Origin: Saccharomonospora xinjiangensis XJ-54
GTDB taxonomy: Bacteria > Actinomycetota > Actinomycetes > Mycobacteriales > Pseudonocardiaceae
NCBI RefSeq assembly: GCF_000258175.1
Contig: NZ_JH636049.1
Location: 4,317,482-4,381,481 of the forward strand
Direction: 5' to 3'
Length of the DNA stretch: 64,000 nucleotides
In this document: positions 17,688 through 26,022 of the stretch, piece after piece
Layout of the letters: each line of letters opens with the position of its first letter
How positions within the stretch are numbered: position 1 is the stretch's first letter
The notes under the pieces: generated by a model
What the model was told of the DNA's origin: nothing
Databases searched by the model: none
Seen by the model: the letters and a program-made list of their open reading frames with translations, nothing else
Program-made: the position numbers and the translations under genes

Positions 17688-18926
17688 ATGCAGACTTGGT
17701 CATCGGTCGCCGTGCCCCGTGTACCCGGAACCTCGCGCCCTCTGCGGCTGCACGACACGGCCACCGGACAGATCCGTCCCACCGCTCCCGGCCGCCTCGC
17801 GAAGATGTACGTCTGCGGCATCACCCCCTACGACGCCACCCACCTGGGACATGCCGCGACCTACCTCGCGTTCGACCTCGTTCACCGGATGTGGCTGGAC
17901 GCGGGGCACGACGTGCACTACGTGCAGAACGTCACCGACATCGACGACCCGTTGCTGGAGCGGGCCGAACGGGATTCCGACGACTGGGTCGTGCTCGCGC
18001 TGCGGGAGACCGCGCTGTTCCGTGAGGACATGGAGGCGTTGCGGGTGCTGCCGCCGCACGACTTCGTGGGCGCGGTGGAGTCGATCCCGGAGATCGTCGA
18101 GATGATCGAGAAGCTGCTGGCCAACGGCGCGGCCTACCGCGTGGACGATCCGGAGTATCCGGACGTGTACTTCGACCGTTCCTACACCGGCCGGTTCGGC
18201 TACGAGTCCGGCTACGACGAGGACACCATGCGCGCACTGTTCGGTCAGCGGGGCGGTGATCCGGACAGGCCGGGCAAGCGCGACCCGCTCGACGCGCTGC
18301 TGTGGCGTGCCGCGCGAGAAGGGGAGCCGTCCTGGGAGACGAGTCTCGGCCCTGGCCGTCCCGGCTGGCACGTCGAGTGCAGCGCGTTCGCGCTCAACCG
18401 TCTCGGCATGGGTTTCGACGTCCAGGGCGGTGGTTCGGACCTCGCCTTCCCACATCACGAGTTCAGCGCGGCCCACGCGGAGGCACTCGCGGGCGAGTAC
18501 CCGTTCGCCCGTCACTACGTGCACGCCGGCATGATCGGGCTCGACGGCGCGAAGATGTCGAAGTCGAAGGGCAACCTGGTTTTCGTGTCGCGGCTGCGCG
18601 CGGACGGGGTCGATCCCTCGGCCATCCGGCTCGCCCTGTTCTCCGGCCACTACCGCGCCGACCGGCCGTGGAAGAGTGAGCTTCTCGAACGCGCCGAGGC
18701 GCGGCTCGCGCGATGGCGGGAGGCGGTCTCCATCCCCTCGGGCCCCGAGGCCGAGAGCACCATCGAACGCCTGCGCGACCACCTCGCCGACGACCTTGAC
18801 ACCCCGAAGGCGCTCGCCGCCGTGGACGCCTGGGCCGACGAGGCGGTGCGCCACGGAGGCCCGAGCGAGTCGGCGCCGGCGCTCGTGCGGTCGGCCGTCG
18901 ATTCGCTGCTCGGCGTGGTGCTGTAG
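17688..18926 (+). CDS. mshC: L-cysteine:1D-myo-inositol 2-amino-2-deoxy-alpha-D-glucopyranoside ligase
   Basis: MshC joins cysteine to GlcN-inositol with ATP in mycothiol synthesis. The 412-aa protein is a cysteinyl-tRNA synthetase relative lacking the tRNA-binding tail. It has HLGH at 52-55 (HIGH motif) and KMSKS at 289-293. The zinc ligands Cys43, Cys231 and His256 sit exactly where described for mycobacterial MshC. TAGGGT (17676-17681) six nt before the ATG suggests a leaderless mRNA. Its presence shows the organism makes mycothiol. The stop codon lies at the first base of a four-hairpin tandem repeat. Confidence 0.96.
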   Translation: MQTWSSVAVPRVPGTSRPLRLHDTATGQIRPTAPGRLAKMYVCGITPYDATHLGHAATYLAFDLVHRMWLDAGHDVHYVQNVTDIDDPLLERAERDSDDWVVLALRETALFREDMEALRVLPPHDFVGAVESIPEIVEMIEKLLANGAAYRVDDPEYPDVYFDRSYTGRFGYESGYDEDTMRALFGQRGGDPDRPGKRDPLDALLWRAAREGEPSWETSLGPGRPGWHVECSAFALNRLGMGFDVQGGGSDLAFPHHEFSAAHAEALAGEYPFARHYVHAGMIGLDGAKMSKSKGNLVFVSRLRADGVDPSAIRLALFSGHYRADRPWKSELLERAEARLARWREAVSIPSGPEAESTIERLRDHLADDLDTPKALAAVDAWADEAVRHGGPSESAPALVRSAVDSLLGVVL

Positions 18927-19027
18927 CGGATTGCCCGCGCCGCGGGCTGTAGCGGATAGCCCGCTCGGCGGGCTGTGGTGGATAGCCCGCTCGGCGGGCT
19001 GTGGTGGATTGCCCGCGCGGCGGGCTG
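18924..19027 (+). repeat. Four tandem hairpins, 26-bp period, after mshC
   Basis: Each 26-bp unit reads about GTGGTGGATAGCCCGCTCGG and contains a short stem-loop: 18933-18947, 18958-18974, 18984-19000 and 19011-19025 (arms AGCCCGC/GCGGGCT or GCCCGC/GCGGGC, 1-3 nt loops). The first unit begins at the mshC stop codon. A series of strong GC hairpins without U-tracts could end transcription or protect the 3' end. Confidence 0.88.
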
Positions 19028-19111
19028 TCGCTCCTCGCCGACCGGTTACGCACCTTCCACGCTGTTCGGGCCGCCTTGGTGGTGAGGCTGGCCTGAGCCG
19101 AGGACCGCCTC

Positions 19112-19154
19112 TCCTCCGCTGTCCTGTGGCGGTTGTGTCAGGGACAGCGGAGGA
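19112..19154. terminator. 13-bp stem-loop upstream of the metallophosphoesterase
   Basis: TCCTCCGCTGTCC (19112-19124) pairs perfectly with 19142-19154 around a 17-nt loop. It lies in the 316-bp space between mshC and the next gene, after the hairpin array. It could be a second terminator or an operator; the rest of this space shows no gene. Confidence 0.5.
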
Positions 19155-19242
19155 ACACCCGGTGGGCGAGTGAGCCGTGGGCCGATGTCCGGATCGCCTC
19201 GAAGACTGCCGCGGCGCTTGCCCCCGCCGTTACCGTGGGCGC

Positions 19243-20067
19243 GTGCCCAACTTGTATGCGACCAGCGACCTGCACATCACACACCAGGGGAACGAAGCCT
19301 TCCTCGACCGGATCACACCGCAGAACGCCGACGACTGGTTGATCGTCGCCGGTGACGTGGCCGAACGGATGCAAACGGTCATCGACACGCTCGCCACCCT
19401 GCGGGAACGGTTCGCCACGGTGGTGTGGGTACCAGGCAACCACGAGTTGTGGACCACCGCGCAGGACCCCGACCAGCACCGCGGCGAGGAACGCTACCTC
19501 GAACTGGTGCGCCGGTGCCGGGGCATCGACGTGCTCACCCCTGAGGACACCTACCCGGTGTGGCCGCACGCGGAAAAGCCGCTCACCGTCGCGCCGCTGT
19601 TCGTGCTCTACGACTACAGCTGGCGGGCAGCGCCCGCCGAGCGTGTTCCGCTGACCGAGGCACTGCGGCAGGCCAGGGAGGCAGGCATCGTGTGCACCGA
19701 CGAGTACCTGCTGCATCCCGACCCGCATCCGAGCCGCCAGGAATGGTGCGCGCGCAGGCTGGAGTACACCGAGAAGCGGCTCGCCGAGGTGCCTTCCGAT
19801 CACCGCACCGTGCTGGTGTCGCACTGGCCGCTGCACCGCCATCCCACGGAACCCCTCATCTATCCGGAGTTCGTGCTGTGGTGCGGAACCGAAGAGACCG
19901 CCGACTGGCACGTGCGGTACCGCGCCGAACTCGCCGTCTACGGGCACCTGCACATCCCGCGCACCACCGAGGTGGACGGGGTGCGCTTCGAGGAGGTCTC
20001 ACTCGGCTACCCGAGGGAGTGGCGGCGCAGGGCGCGCGGCGCGATACCCCTGCGGAAGGTCCTGTGA
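19243..20067 (+). CDS. Calcineurin-like metallophosphoesterase
   Basis: The 274-aa protein has all metallophosphoesterase motifs in order: ATSDLHITH (motif I), GDVAE (II), VPGNHEL (III), VLVSHWPLHRHP (IV) and YGHLHIPRT (V). These bind a dinuclear metal centre. It is soluble and has no signal peptide. The GTG at 19243 has TACCGT (19231-19236) six nt upstream. Family members hydrolyse phosphomonoesters, cyclic nucleotides or phospholipids; the substrate cannot be told here. It sits between mshC and a PAC2-family gene and converges with the latter. Confidence 0.88.
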   Translation: MPNLYATSDLHITHQGNEAFLDRITPQNADDWLIVAGDVAERMQTVIDTLATLRERFATVVWVPGNHELWTTAQDPDQHRGEERYLELVRRCRGIDVLTPEDTYPVWPHAEKPLTVAPLFVLYDYSWRAAPAERVPLTEALRQAREAGIVCTDEYLLHPDPHPSRQEWCARRLEYTEKRLAEVPSDHRTVLVSHWPLHRHPTEPLIYPEFVLWCGTEETADWHVRYRAELAVYGHLHIPRTTEVDGVRFEEVSLGYPREWRRRARGAIPLRKVL

Positions 20068-20104
20068 CCGGGCTGTCTCGGCGTTCTCGGCGCTCCCACG
20101 GGCC

Positions 20105-20998
20105 TCAGCGGCCTGAGGGGCCCGAGGCCCCGCCTGCTCCTCCGGGGCCGTGCCTGCGCAGGTAGCGTTCGAACTCGGCCGCGAGCTTGTCGCCGCTGTT
20201 CTCGTCGAGCACGATCTCGGCGTCGCCGCGCTCCTCGAGGCTGCGGACATACTCGCTCACCTCGTCGTCCTCGTTGGTCATCTCCGTGACGGTCTGCTGC
20301 CACTGCTCGGCCTGCTCGGGCAGCGCACCCATGGGAATGCGCACGTCGAGGACGTCTTCGAGCTTGCGCAGCAGCGCGAGAGTCGCCTTGGGCGATGGCG
20401 GGTGCGACACGTAATGCGGGAGGGCCGCCCACACCGACACCGCGGGCACCCCAGCTTTCACGCAGGCGTCCTGGAAGACCCCGACGATCCCCGTTGGCCC
20501 CTCGTAACGGCTGCGCTCCAGCCCGAAGCGTGCCGCGGCCTCCGCGTCGTAGGCGGTGCCGCTGACCGGAACCGGCCGCGTGTGCGCGGTGTCGGCGAGG
20601 AGGGCACCCAGCGTGACGACCGTGGACACCCCGAGGCGATCGACGTGGGACAGCAGTTCGTCGCAGAAGGCCCGCCAGCGCATGCTCGGTTCAGGGCCGT
20701 GCACGAGGACGACGTCGCGGTCGTATCCTTCCGGCCTGCACACCGCCAGCCGCGTCGTCGGCCATTCGACCCGTCTCGTCACGCCGTCCACCAGCCGCAC
20801 GGTGGGGCGGTTGACCTGGAAGTCGTAGTACGTGTCGGGATCGATCTCGGCCAGCGGCTTGGCGTCCCAGTTGAGCTGAAGGTGCTCGACCGCCGTGGTG
20901 GCCGCGTCACCGGCGTCGTTCCAGCCTTCGAAGGCAAGGACCATCACCGGCTTCGGCTCGGACCGCTCCTGTGTCGTCTCGTCGAAGGGCGTGCTCAC
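20105..20998 (-). CDS. PAC2-family protein (Rv2125-like)
   Basis: The 297-aa protein belongs to the PAC2 (proteasome assembly chaperone 2-like) family of actinobacteria. It begins PVMVLAFEGWNDAGDAATTA, has TYYDFQVNRP, LLHG-type VLVHGPEPSMRW, GVSTVVTLGALLADTAHTRPV, and ends in an acidic and then Gly/Pro-rich tail. The GTG at 20998 is supported by TAGGCT (plus-strand AGCCTA, 21006-21011) seven nt before it. The function in bacteria is unknown. The family name invites a link with the proteasome genes 11 kb away, but M. tuberculosis has the same neighbourhood and no role has been shown to my knowledge. Confidence 0.87.
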   Translation of the reverse strand: MSTPFDETTQERSEPKPVMVLAFEGWNDAGDAATTAVEHLQLNWDAKPLAEIDPDTYYDFQVNRPTVRLVDGVTRRVEWPTTRLAVCRPEGYDRDVVLVHGPEPSMRWRAFCDELLSHVDRLGVSTVVTLGALLADTAHTRPVPVSGTAYDAEAAARFGLERSRYEGPTGIVGVFQDACVKAGVPAVSVWAALPHYVSHPPSPKATLALLRKLEDVLDVRIPMGALPEQAEQWQQTVTEMTNEDDEVSEYVRSLEERGDAEIVLDENSGDKLAAEFERYLRRHGPGGAGGASGPSGR

Positions 20999-21204
20999 AT
21001 CCCCCAGCCTACGGCGCTGCCAGGGCTCTCCCGCATCCGTCGCCTTGCTCCCTCTCATCGGATGCTGACGCGGCGCCGGACGACTGATCGCTCACCGTAG
21101 GCTGTCGGCGAACGTTCGCGCGCGCCTCGGCCGAGTGCGCGCACAACCGCAAGGCAACGTGGCCTCGCGTCGAGCCCGATCGAATCGAGGACCGAGGAGA
21201 AGAC

Positions 21205-21891
21205 GTGGACAGACCGTCCGTTGTGGACGGAGTGGCCGCCGTGCTCTGGGACATGGACGGCACGCTCGTCGATTCGGAGAAGCTGTGGGACGTCGCCCTC
21301 TACGAGGCGGCGGAATGGCTGGGAGGAACGCTGACGCCCGCGCAGCGCGCGACCCTCGTCGGAGCCAACATGGCCGCCACCTGCCGTTATCTCCTCGAAG
21401 TGAACGGAATACCCGCGCACGACGCCGCTGTGGCCGAGGTCGCCGACTGGGTGCGGGTCAGGACGAAGGAGATCTTCGCCGATGCGCTCCCATGGCGGGA
21501 CGGCGCTCGTGACGCACTGCTCGCCGTGCGCGCGGCCGGAGTGCCTTCGGCGCTGGTGACCTCCACCGAACGGGAGATCACCGAACTGGCGCTGCGGACC
21601 ATCGGGGCCGGCATGTTCGACATCACCGTCTGCGGCGACGAGGTGGACGGGCTGAACAAACCACATCCGGAGCCCTACTTGAGAGCCGCGAGAGCACTCG
21701 GCGTCGATCCTGCTCGCTGCGTCGCCGTCGAGGACTCCCCGGTTGGCGCCGAATCGGCCGCCGCCGCGGGCTGCACGGTGCTCGTCGTGCCCAACGAGGT
21801 TCCCGTGCCGCCCGGGCGGCGGCGGGTGTTCCGGTCGTCGCTGGTCGGCGTCGATGTCGCCACACTGGCAAGCCTGCTGATCTCCGGCTAG
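21205..21891 (+). CDS. HAD-superfamily phosphatase, beta-phosphoglucomutase-like
   Basis: The 228-aa protein shows the four HAD motifs: WDMDGTLVDSE (nucleophile Asp and acid/base Asp), ALVTSTE, the Lys in NKPHPEPYL, and VEDSPVGAESA. The helical cap between motifs I and II is of subclass IA, as in beta-phosphoglucomutase and phosphoglycolate phosphatase. It is soluble. The true substrate cannot be told from sequence. It is divergent from the PAC2 gene and is followed by a perfect 18-bp palindrome that may terminate it. Confidence 0.87.
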   Translation: MDRPSVVDGVAAVLWDMDGTLVDSEKLWDVALYEAAEWLGGTLTPAQRATLVGANMAATCRYLLEVNGIPAHDAAVAEVADWVRVRTKEIFADALPWRDGARDALLAVRAAGVPSALVTSTEREITELALRTIGAGMFDITVCGDEVDGLNKPHPEPYLRAARALGVDPARCVAVEDSPVGAESAAAAGCTVLVVPNEVPVPPGRRRVFRSSLVGVDVATLASLLISG

Positions 21892-21892
21892 C

Positions 21893-21910
21893 GCGCGCTC
21901 GCGAGCGCGC
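21893..21910. terminator. Perfect GC palindrome after the HAD gene
   Basis: GCGCGCTCGCGAGCGCGC is an 18-bp perfect palindrome directly after the HAD stop codon and 28 bp before the end of the convergent methyltransferase gene. It may work as a bidirectional terminator. Confidence 0.5.
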
Positions 21911-21938
21911 CCTCCGGACCACCCGCCCGCCGACGGGG

Positions 21939-22742
21939 TCAGGACACCAGATCCGCCGGGATGTCGGCCTGCTTGGTGCCGACGAGAGCGACGTAGTGCA
22001 GCGGCTCGCCACGCACGTCGAGCCGGTGCCGGTAACGCTCCGACTGGTGCACCGTGAGCAAGCCTGACTCCGTGGCGCGCTCGATGAGCCGCGCGAAGCC
22101 CGAGGTGTCGGCCTCGGAGAGGAACCGGTCCTTGATGGTGAAGGCGATCCAGCCGCCGTCGGCGACGAAGTTGAAGGCCGTCCGGAACGCCTCGGGCGGG
22201 ATGTCACCGTAGCCGAGTGCCGCGACACACGACAGCGCGTTGAACCGTCTGCTCGCGAGCGTGGCCTGGTCCTGCTCCGCCAGCCGGGTCATGTCCACGA
22301 CGAGATAGTCGTCGTAAACCTCGGGCCGGTCGCGCAGTGCCGCCTGCCGCGCCTCCGGGATGATGTCAACGCCCACGAGATGGCCTGCTCCGACCGTGCG
22401 AAGCTGCGCGCCGACGAGTCCGTTTCCCGCTCCGAGGTCGAGCACTCGAAGTGACGAAGGACTCACATTCTCCCGCTGAAGTTGCTCTTTCAGCAGCTTG
22501 CCCACCACGTCGGGTGAGCGGCAGTCGAGAATGTCGTGGAATAGCTGTTCGTAAAGGCCGGGAATGGCGAAAATGCGATCGTAGTCGTGAAAGCGGATCT
22601 TCTGCCAGACCCCGTCAACCAGCACGGAGCAGTACTCGGTGTCCTGGTCGATGTGCTCGACGCGGTCGGGAAGCCGAACCTCTCTCTGTCCATGCCGGGC
22701 TTGCGCTCCCGCCATTTCGCTCTCGCGCCTCTCGTTCTCCAT
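21939..22742 (-). CDS. SAM-dependent class I methyltransferase
   Basis: The 267-aa protein has SAM motif I as VLDLGAGNGLVGAQL, motif II acidic GVDIIPEA, and a core ending FVADGGWIAFTIKDRFL. An N-terminal extension (residues 1-95) has no recognisable motif. The substrate is not evident; it could be a small molecule. The gene sits between a HAD gene and hisE, where mycobacteria have other genes, so it is probably an accessory insertion. Codons at its 5' end include more A/T-ending choices than the neighbours, a weak sign of transfer. Confidence 0.82.
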   Translation of the reverse strand: MENERRESEMAGAQARHGQREVRLPDRVEHIDQDTEYCSVLVDGVWQKIRFHDYDRIFAIPGLYEQLFHDILDCRSPDVVGKLLKEQLQRENVSPSSLRVLDLGAGNGLVGAQLRTVGAGHLVGVDIIPEARQAALRDRPEVYDDYLVVDMTRLAEQDQATLASRRFNALSCVAALGYGDIPPEAFRTAFNFVADGGWIAFTIKDRFLSEADTSGFARLIERATESGLLTVHQSERYRHRLDVRGEPLHYVALVGTKQADIPADLVS

Positions 22743-22891
22743 ACCACGACCTTTCCGTAGTCGTACGGTGACGAGCCGAATTCAGCAAAGTGGATTCGGC
22801 AAGGTAAGTCAACTACGTGACCCGCCGTCCTGTTCCCCTGCCCGGCGGGTCCCCCGAGGGGAAACGGGCGCGGGATGCGAGGATCTGTGCC

Positions 22892-23155
22892 GTGAAGACC
22901 TTCGACGAGTTGTACGCCGAGCTGAGCGAGCGGGCCCGCACGCGCCCCGAGGGATCGGGCACCGTCGAGGCGCTGGCTGCCGGAGTGCATGCCCAGGGCA
23001 AGAAGGTGCTCGAAGAGGCTGGCGAGGTCTGGATCGCCGCCGAGCACGAGTCGGACGAGCGGCTGGCTGAGGAGATCTCCCAGCTGCTTTACCGGGTGCA
23101 GGTGCTGATGCTCGGTCGCGGTCTCACGGTGGACGACGTCTACCGGTATCTGTGA
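22892..23155 (+). CDS. hisE: Phosphoribosyl-ATP pyrophosphatase
   Basis: HisE cleaves pyrophosphate from phosphoribosyl-ATP, the second step of histidine synthesis. The 87-aa protein is the all-alpha MazG-like HisE. It has [24 protein letters not shown] at the start, [17 protein letters not shown] carrying the metal-binding acidic residues, and [15 protein letters not shown]. The GTG at 22892 begins the conserved domain. hisG follows 138 bp later on the same strand, the standard actinobacterial hisE-hisG pair, so first and second pathway steps are encoded together. Confidence 0.94.
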   Translation: MKTFDELYAELSERARTRPEGSGTVEALAAGVHAQGKKVLEEAGEVWIAAEHESDERLAEEISQLLYRVQVLMLGRGLTVDDVYRYL

Positions 23156-23293
23156 GCGCCGTCTCGCGCCCACCGGCTGGCGCGGGGCGCCGGGAACCGG
23201 TGAAGTGAACAGCGTGAACGTCAGGGGTGAGCGTGGCCGGCGCGACGACGCACGACCACGGCGCCTCGCTGGTCAGTGAGGAAGGACACCAAC

Positions 23294-24139
23294 ATGCTGC
23301 GGGTCGCGGTGCCGAACAAGGGAGCGCTGGCGGGACCGGCGTCGGAAATGCTCGGTGAGGCGGGCTACCGGCAGCGACATGAGCCGCGCGATCTCACCGT
23401 GCTCGACCCGGTGAACGAGGTGGAGTTCTTCTTCCTCCGCCCCAAGGACATCCCCATCTACGTGGGTTCGGGCGAGCTGGACCTCGGTATCACGGGCCGG
23501 GATCTCGCGTTGGACTCGGGCGCCGCCGTCGAGGAGACGCTGTCGCTCGGTTTCGGCGGGTCCACCTTCCGCTACGCGGCCCCCGAGGGACGTGAGTGGT
23601 CGGTCGCGGATCTCGCAGGCAAGCGTCTCGCCACGTCGTATCCCAGGCTCGTGCGCGACGACCTCGCCCGCCACGGCATCGAGGCCGAGGTCATCAGGCT
23701 GGACGGCGCGGTGGAGATCTCGGTACAGCTCGGTGTGGCCGACGCGATCGCCGACGTCGTCGGCTCGGGCCGCACACTGCGGCAGCACAACCTGGTCGCG
23801 TTCGGCGACCCGATCTGCGTGTCCGAGGCTGTTCTCGTGCACCGCAAGGGCGGGCAGCCGTCGCCGAGGATGGCCCAGCTCGCGGCGCGCCTGCAGGGTG
23901 TGGTGTTCGCGCAGCAGTACATGATGCTCGACTACGACTGCCCGAGGGAACTGCTGGAGAAAGCCATCGCCATCACACCGGGGCTGGAGTCCCCGACGGT
24001 CGCGCCGCTGGCGCACGCCGACTGGGTGGCGGTGCGGGCGATGGTGCCCCGCAAGCGCGTCAACGCGATCATGGACGAGCTCGCCGCCGTCGGAGCCAGG
24101 GCAGTACTGGCCTCCGACATCCGCGCCTGCAGGCTCTGA
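23294..24139 (+). CDS. hisG: ATP phosphoribosyltransferase, long form
   Basis: HisG condenses ATP with PRPP, the first and feedback-controlled step of histidine synthesis. The ATG at 23294 gives 281 aa, the long type with a C-terminal ACT-like regulatory domain (about residues 210-281) that binds histidine. Visible motifs are [25 protein letters not shown], the PRPP-binding region with [22 protein letters not shown], and the tail [32 protein letters not shown]. The ribosome site AGGAAGGA lies just upstream. It is the second gene of the hisE-hisG pair. Confidence 0.95.
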   Translation: MLRVAVPNKGALAGPASEMLGEAGYRQRHEPRDLTVLDPVNEVEFFFLRPKDIPIYVGSGELDLGITGRDLALDSGAAVEETLSLGFGGSTFRYAAPEGREWSVADLAGKRLATSYPRLVRDDLARHGIEAEVIRLDGAVEISVQLGVADAIADVVGSGRTLRQHNLVAFGDPICVSEAVLVHRKGGQPSPRMAQLAARLQGVVFAQQYMMLDYDCPRELLEKAIAITPGLESPTVAPLAHADWVAVRAMVPRKRVNAIMDELAAVGARAVLASDIRACRL

Positions 24140-24167
24140 AGCTCCCACACGGCGTCGCCCTGGTGTG

Positions 24168-25097
24168 TCAGCCGGGGCGATGCCGTTTCGGCAGCAGGTC
24201 GTAGAGCCTCCGGCGGGCGCCGCTGTCGTTGGCGGACCGCGCGCTCGACACCTCGGCGATGAAGTCCTCGAACACGAATTCCTGTTCCGGAGGATTCGGC
24301 GGGACGGCCGCGACGGCCGTGTCGGTGTCGAGCACCCGCGCGATCTCCCTGAACGCCGCGGCCTGCGCGGTCTCCGGCGCGAACGTGGTCACCGGGATCC
24401 CACGGGAGGCCGCTTCGTTGATGACCACGCCGAGCGGAACGTGCGCCAGCACCGGGATGCCGAGGCTCTGGAGCTCGCGCAGCGCCGCCGCGGCGTACGC
24501 GGACATCGGCCTCCGGTAGAGGCCAGGCACGAGACCGTGGTAGACCAGTGGCGGGCGGCCCACGGCGGCTTCGAGGTATCCGATCTGCTCCCGCATGAGC
24601 CGCAGCGCGCGGATACTCGTGCGGTCGGGCTGCACGGGAACGAGCACCCCGTGACTCGCCACGAGCGCGTTGTTGGTGAGCACGTCCAGCGCGGGAGGGC
24701 AGTCGATGACGACGTGGTCGTAGTCGGCGAACTGGATGACTCTGGCGAGCTGCCAGCCCGGAACGCGGAACTGGTCGAGCCGCCGGATCAGGTCGAACAT
24801 GCCCGGCGAGGTCGGGATCACATCGAACGCGCCGCCCCTGCCGACGTTGCACCGGGGATGAGGAACCACCAGGTCCTCGATCGGGCCGCGCCAGGCCTTG
24901 GTGAGCGCCTTGGCGAGGCTCGGCGCCTCGGGCGGCGGTTCCGGCAGCCCCAGCATCTCGGTCGTGGCATGCCCCTGGGGGTCGAGATCGATGAGCAGCA
25001 CTCGCCTGCCGCGTTCAGCCAGGGCCGCGGCCGTGCCGACGCTCAGCGCCGTCTTGCCGACCCCGCCCTTCTGGTTGACCACCGAAGTGATCTGCAC
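24168..25097 (-). CDS. ParA/MinD-family ATPase, orphan
   Basis: The 309-aa protein has the deviant Walker A of ParA ATPases, QKGGVGKTA (residues 9-17), LIDLDPQGHATTEML, and Walker B DHVVIDCPPAL. The C-terminal domain after residue 250 is longer than in minimal ParA. No parB or centromere-like repeat lies nearby, so it is not part of a usual chromosome partition operon. Such orphan ParA proteins position other cargoes, for example signalling or secretion complexes. It is convergent with hisG, with 28 bp between the stop codons. The start is a GTG. Confidence 0.88.
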   Translation of the reverse strand: MQITSVVNQKGGVGKTALSVGTAAALAERGRRVLLIDLDPQGHATTEMLGLPEPPPEAPSLAKALTKAWRGPIEDLVVPHPRCNVGRGGAFDVIPTSPGMFDLIRRLDQFRVPGWQLARVIQFADYDHVVIDCPPALDVLTNNALVASHGVLVPVQPDRTSIRALRLMREQIGYLEAAVGRPPLVYHGLVPGLYRRPMSAYAAAALRELQSLGIPVLAHVPLGVVINEAASRGIPVTTFAPETAQAAAFREIARVLDTDTAVAAVPPNPPEQEFVFEDFIAEVSSARSANDSGARRRLYDLLPKRHRPG

Positions 25098-25204
25098 AGT
25101 GCCCCAGCTCCCGTCTCGTGGTTTGCGAGCAGGTTAGTGGATCAACACCGCGAAAGTCAGCCTCGGCGCGGGCGCGAGTCAGGCGGCGCGCCCGCGCCCG
25201 GCCG

Positions 25205-25987
25205 TCAGCGGTGACGCACCAGCAGCGCCTGTGTACCGGCCGCGACCGGCCCTTCGAGGTCGTGCAGCGTGCTGCGGGCTGTCGCGTGACCGCGTGGCCC
25301 CACGGTGGTCGCGGCGTCGAGACAGATCCACTCGCCGACGGGCTCACGGTGGATGTGCACGGTGAGTTCGGTGTTGATGAACAACCAGCGCCGGGGATCG
25401 AGCACGTTGGACACACCGCTTCCGGAATCGGCCACGGTGAACACCCGCTGGAGCGGGCTCGGTTTCTCGTCGTCCACGAGCGTCACCCGCTGGCGAGCCC
25501 ACACAGCGGCAGGTCCCGCGGTCAAGACAGCGCCCCGCGCCGCGCGCCACTCCACGGCGTCGAGATAACCGCCGTGCCAGCCCTCCGGCCATTCGGCGAC
25601 GGGGCAGTCCGCCACGGACGGCAGAGCGGTCGTCTCCTCGCCGGGCACGGTGGCCACCTCGGCGGTGTCGGTGACGGCGAGCCGCCATGCCGCCGCACGC
25701 GCCACCACCCGATCACCGGCGGACAGAGTCGCCGACAGCAGCTCGACCGAACGTCCCGGCCGGACCACCTCGGCTGTCACGGTGAGTTCGGCCAGCGGTG
25801 CGGGACCGAGGATCTCCACGGTGACCCTCGCGAGCCCGCGCTCTCCGTCGCAGGGCAGGGACTCCAGCTCGCGGACGAGCAAGGCCGACGGCGGGCCGAA
25901 GTGCTGGGCATCGGGCGTCCACGGACCCGCGGTGTGCTCGGTGGGCTGGTAACGCCCTTCGCCTCGGGACAGGTAGAACGTCTCCAC
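25205..25987 (-). CDS. Acyl-CoA thioesterase family protein (double hot-dog)
   Basis: The 260-aa protein resembles the TesB-like/4HBT_3 thioesterase family. The N-terminal half has TAGPWTPDAQHFGPPSALLVRELE, and the C-terminal half has WLFINTELTVHIHREPVGEWICLDAATTVGPRGHATARSTLHD. The Asp in CLDA and the polar residues after it match the second hot-dog active site. These enzymes hydrolyse acyl-CoA thioesters; the chain preference is unknown. It lies between the ParA and RecB-like genes on the same strand, 35 bp downstream of the latter. Confidence 0.82.
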   Translation of the reverse strand: METFYLSRGEGRYQPTEHTAGPWTPDAQHFGPPSALLVRELESLPCDGERGLARVTVEILGPAPLAELTVTAEVVRPGRSVELLSATLSAGDRVVARAAAWRLAVTDTAEVATVPGEETTALPSVADCPVAEWPEGWHGGYLDAVEWRAARGAVLTAGPAAVWARQRVTLVDDEKPSPLQRVFTVADSGSGVSNVLDPRRWLFINTELTVHIHREPVGEWICLDAATTVGPRGHATARSTLHDLEGPVAAGTQALLVRHR

Positions 25988-26022
25988 GTGTCGTCTCGCT
26001 CCGTTCGCGCTGCGCGGGACGG

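Noticed and set aside
20105..20998. A functional tie of the PAC2 protein to the proteasome genes
   Set aside because: Only the family name suggests it. The gene has its own promoter, is on the other strand and 11 kb away.
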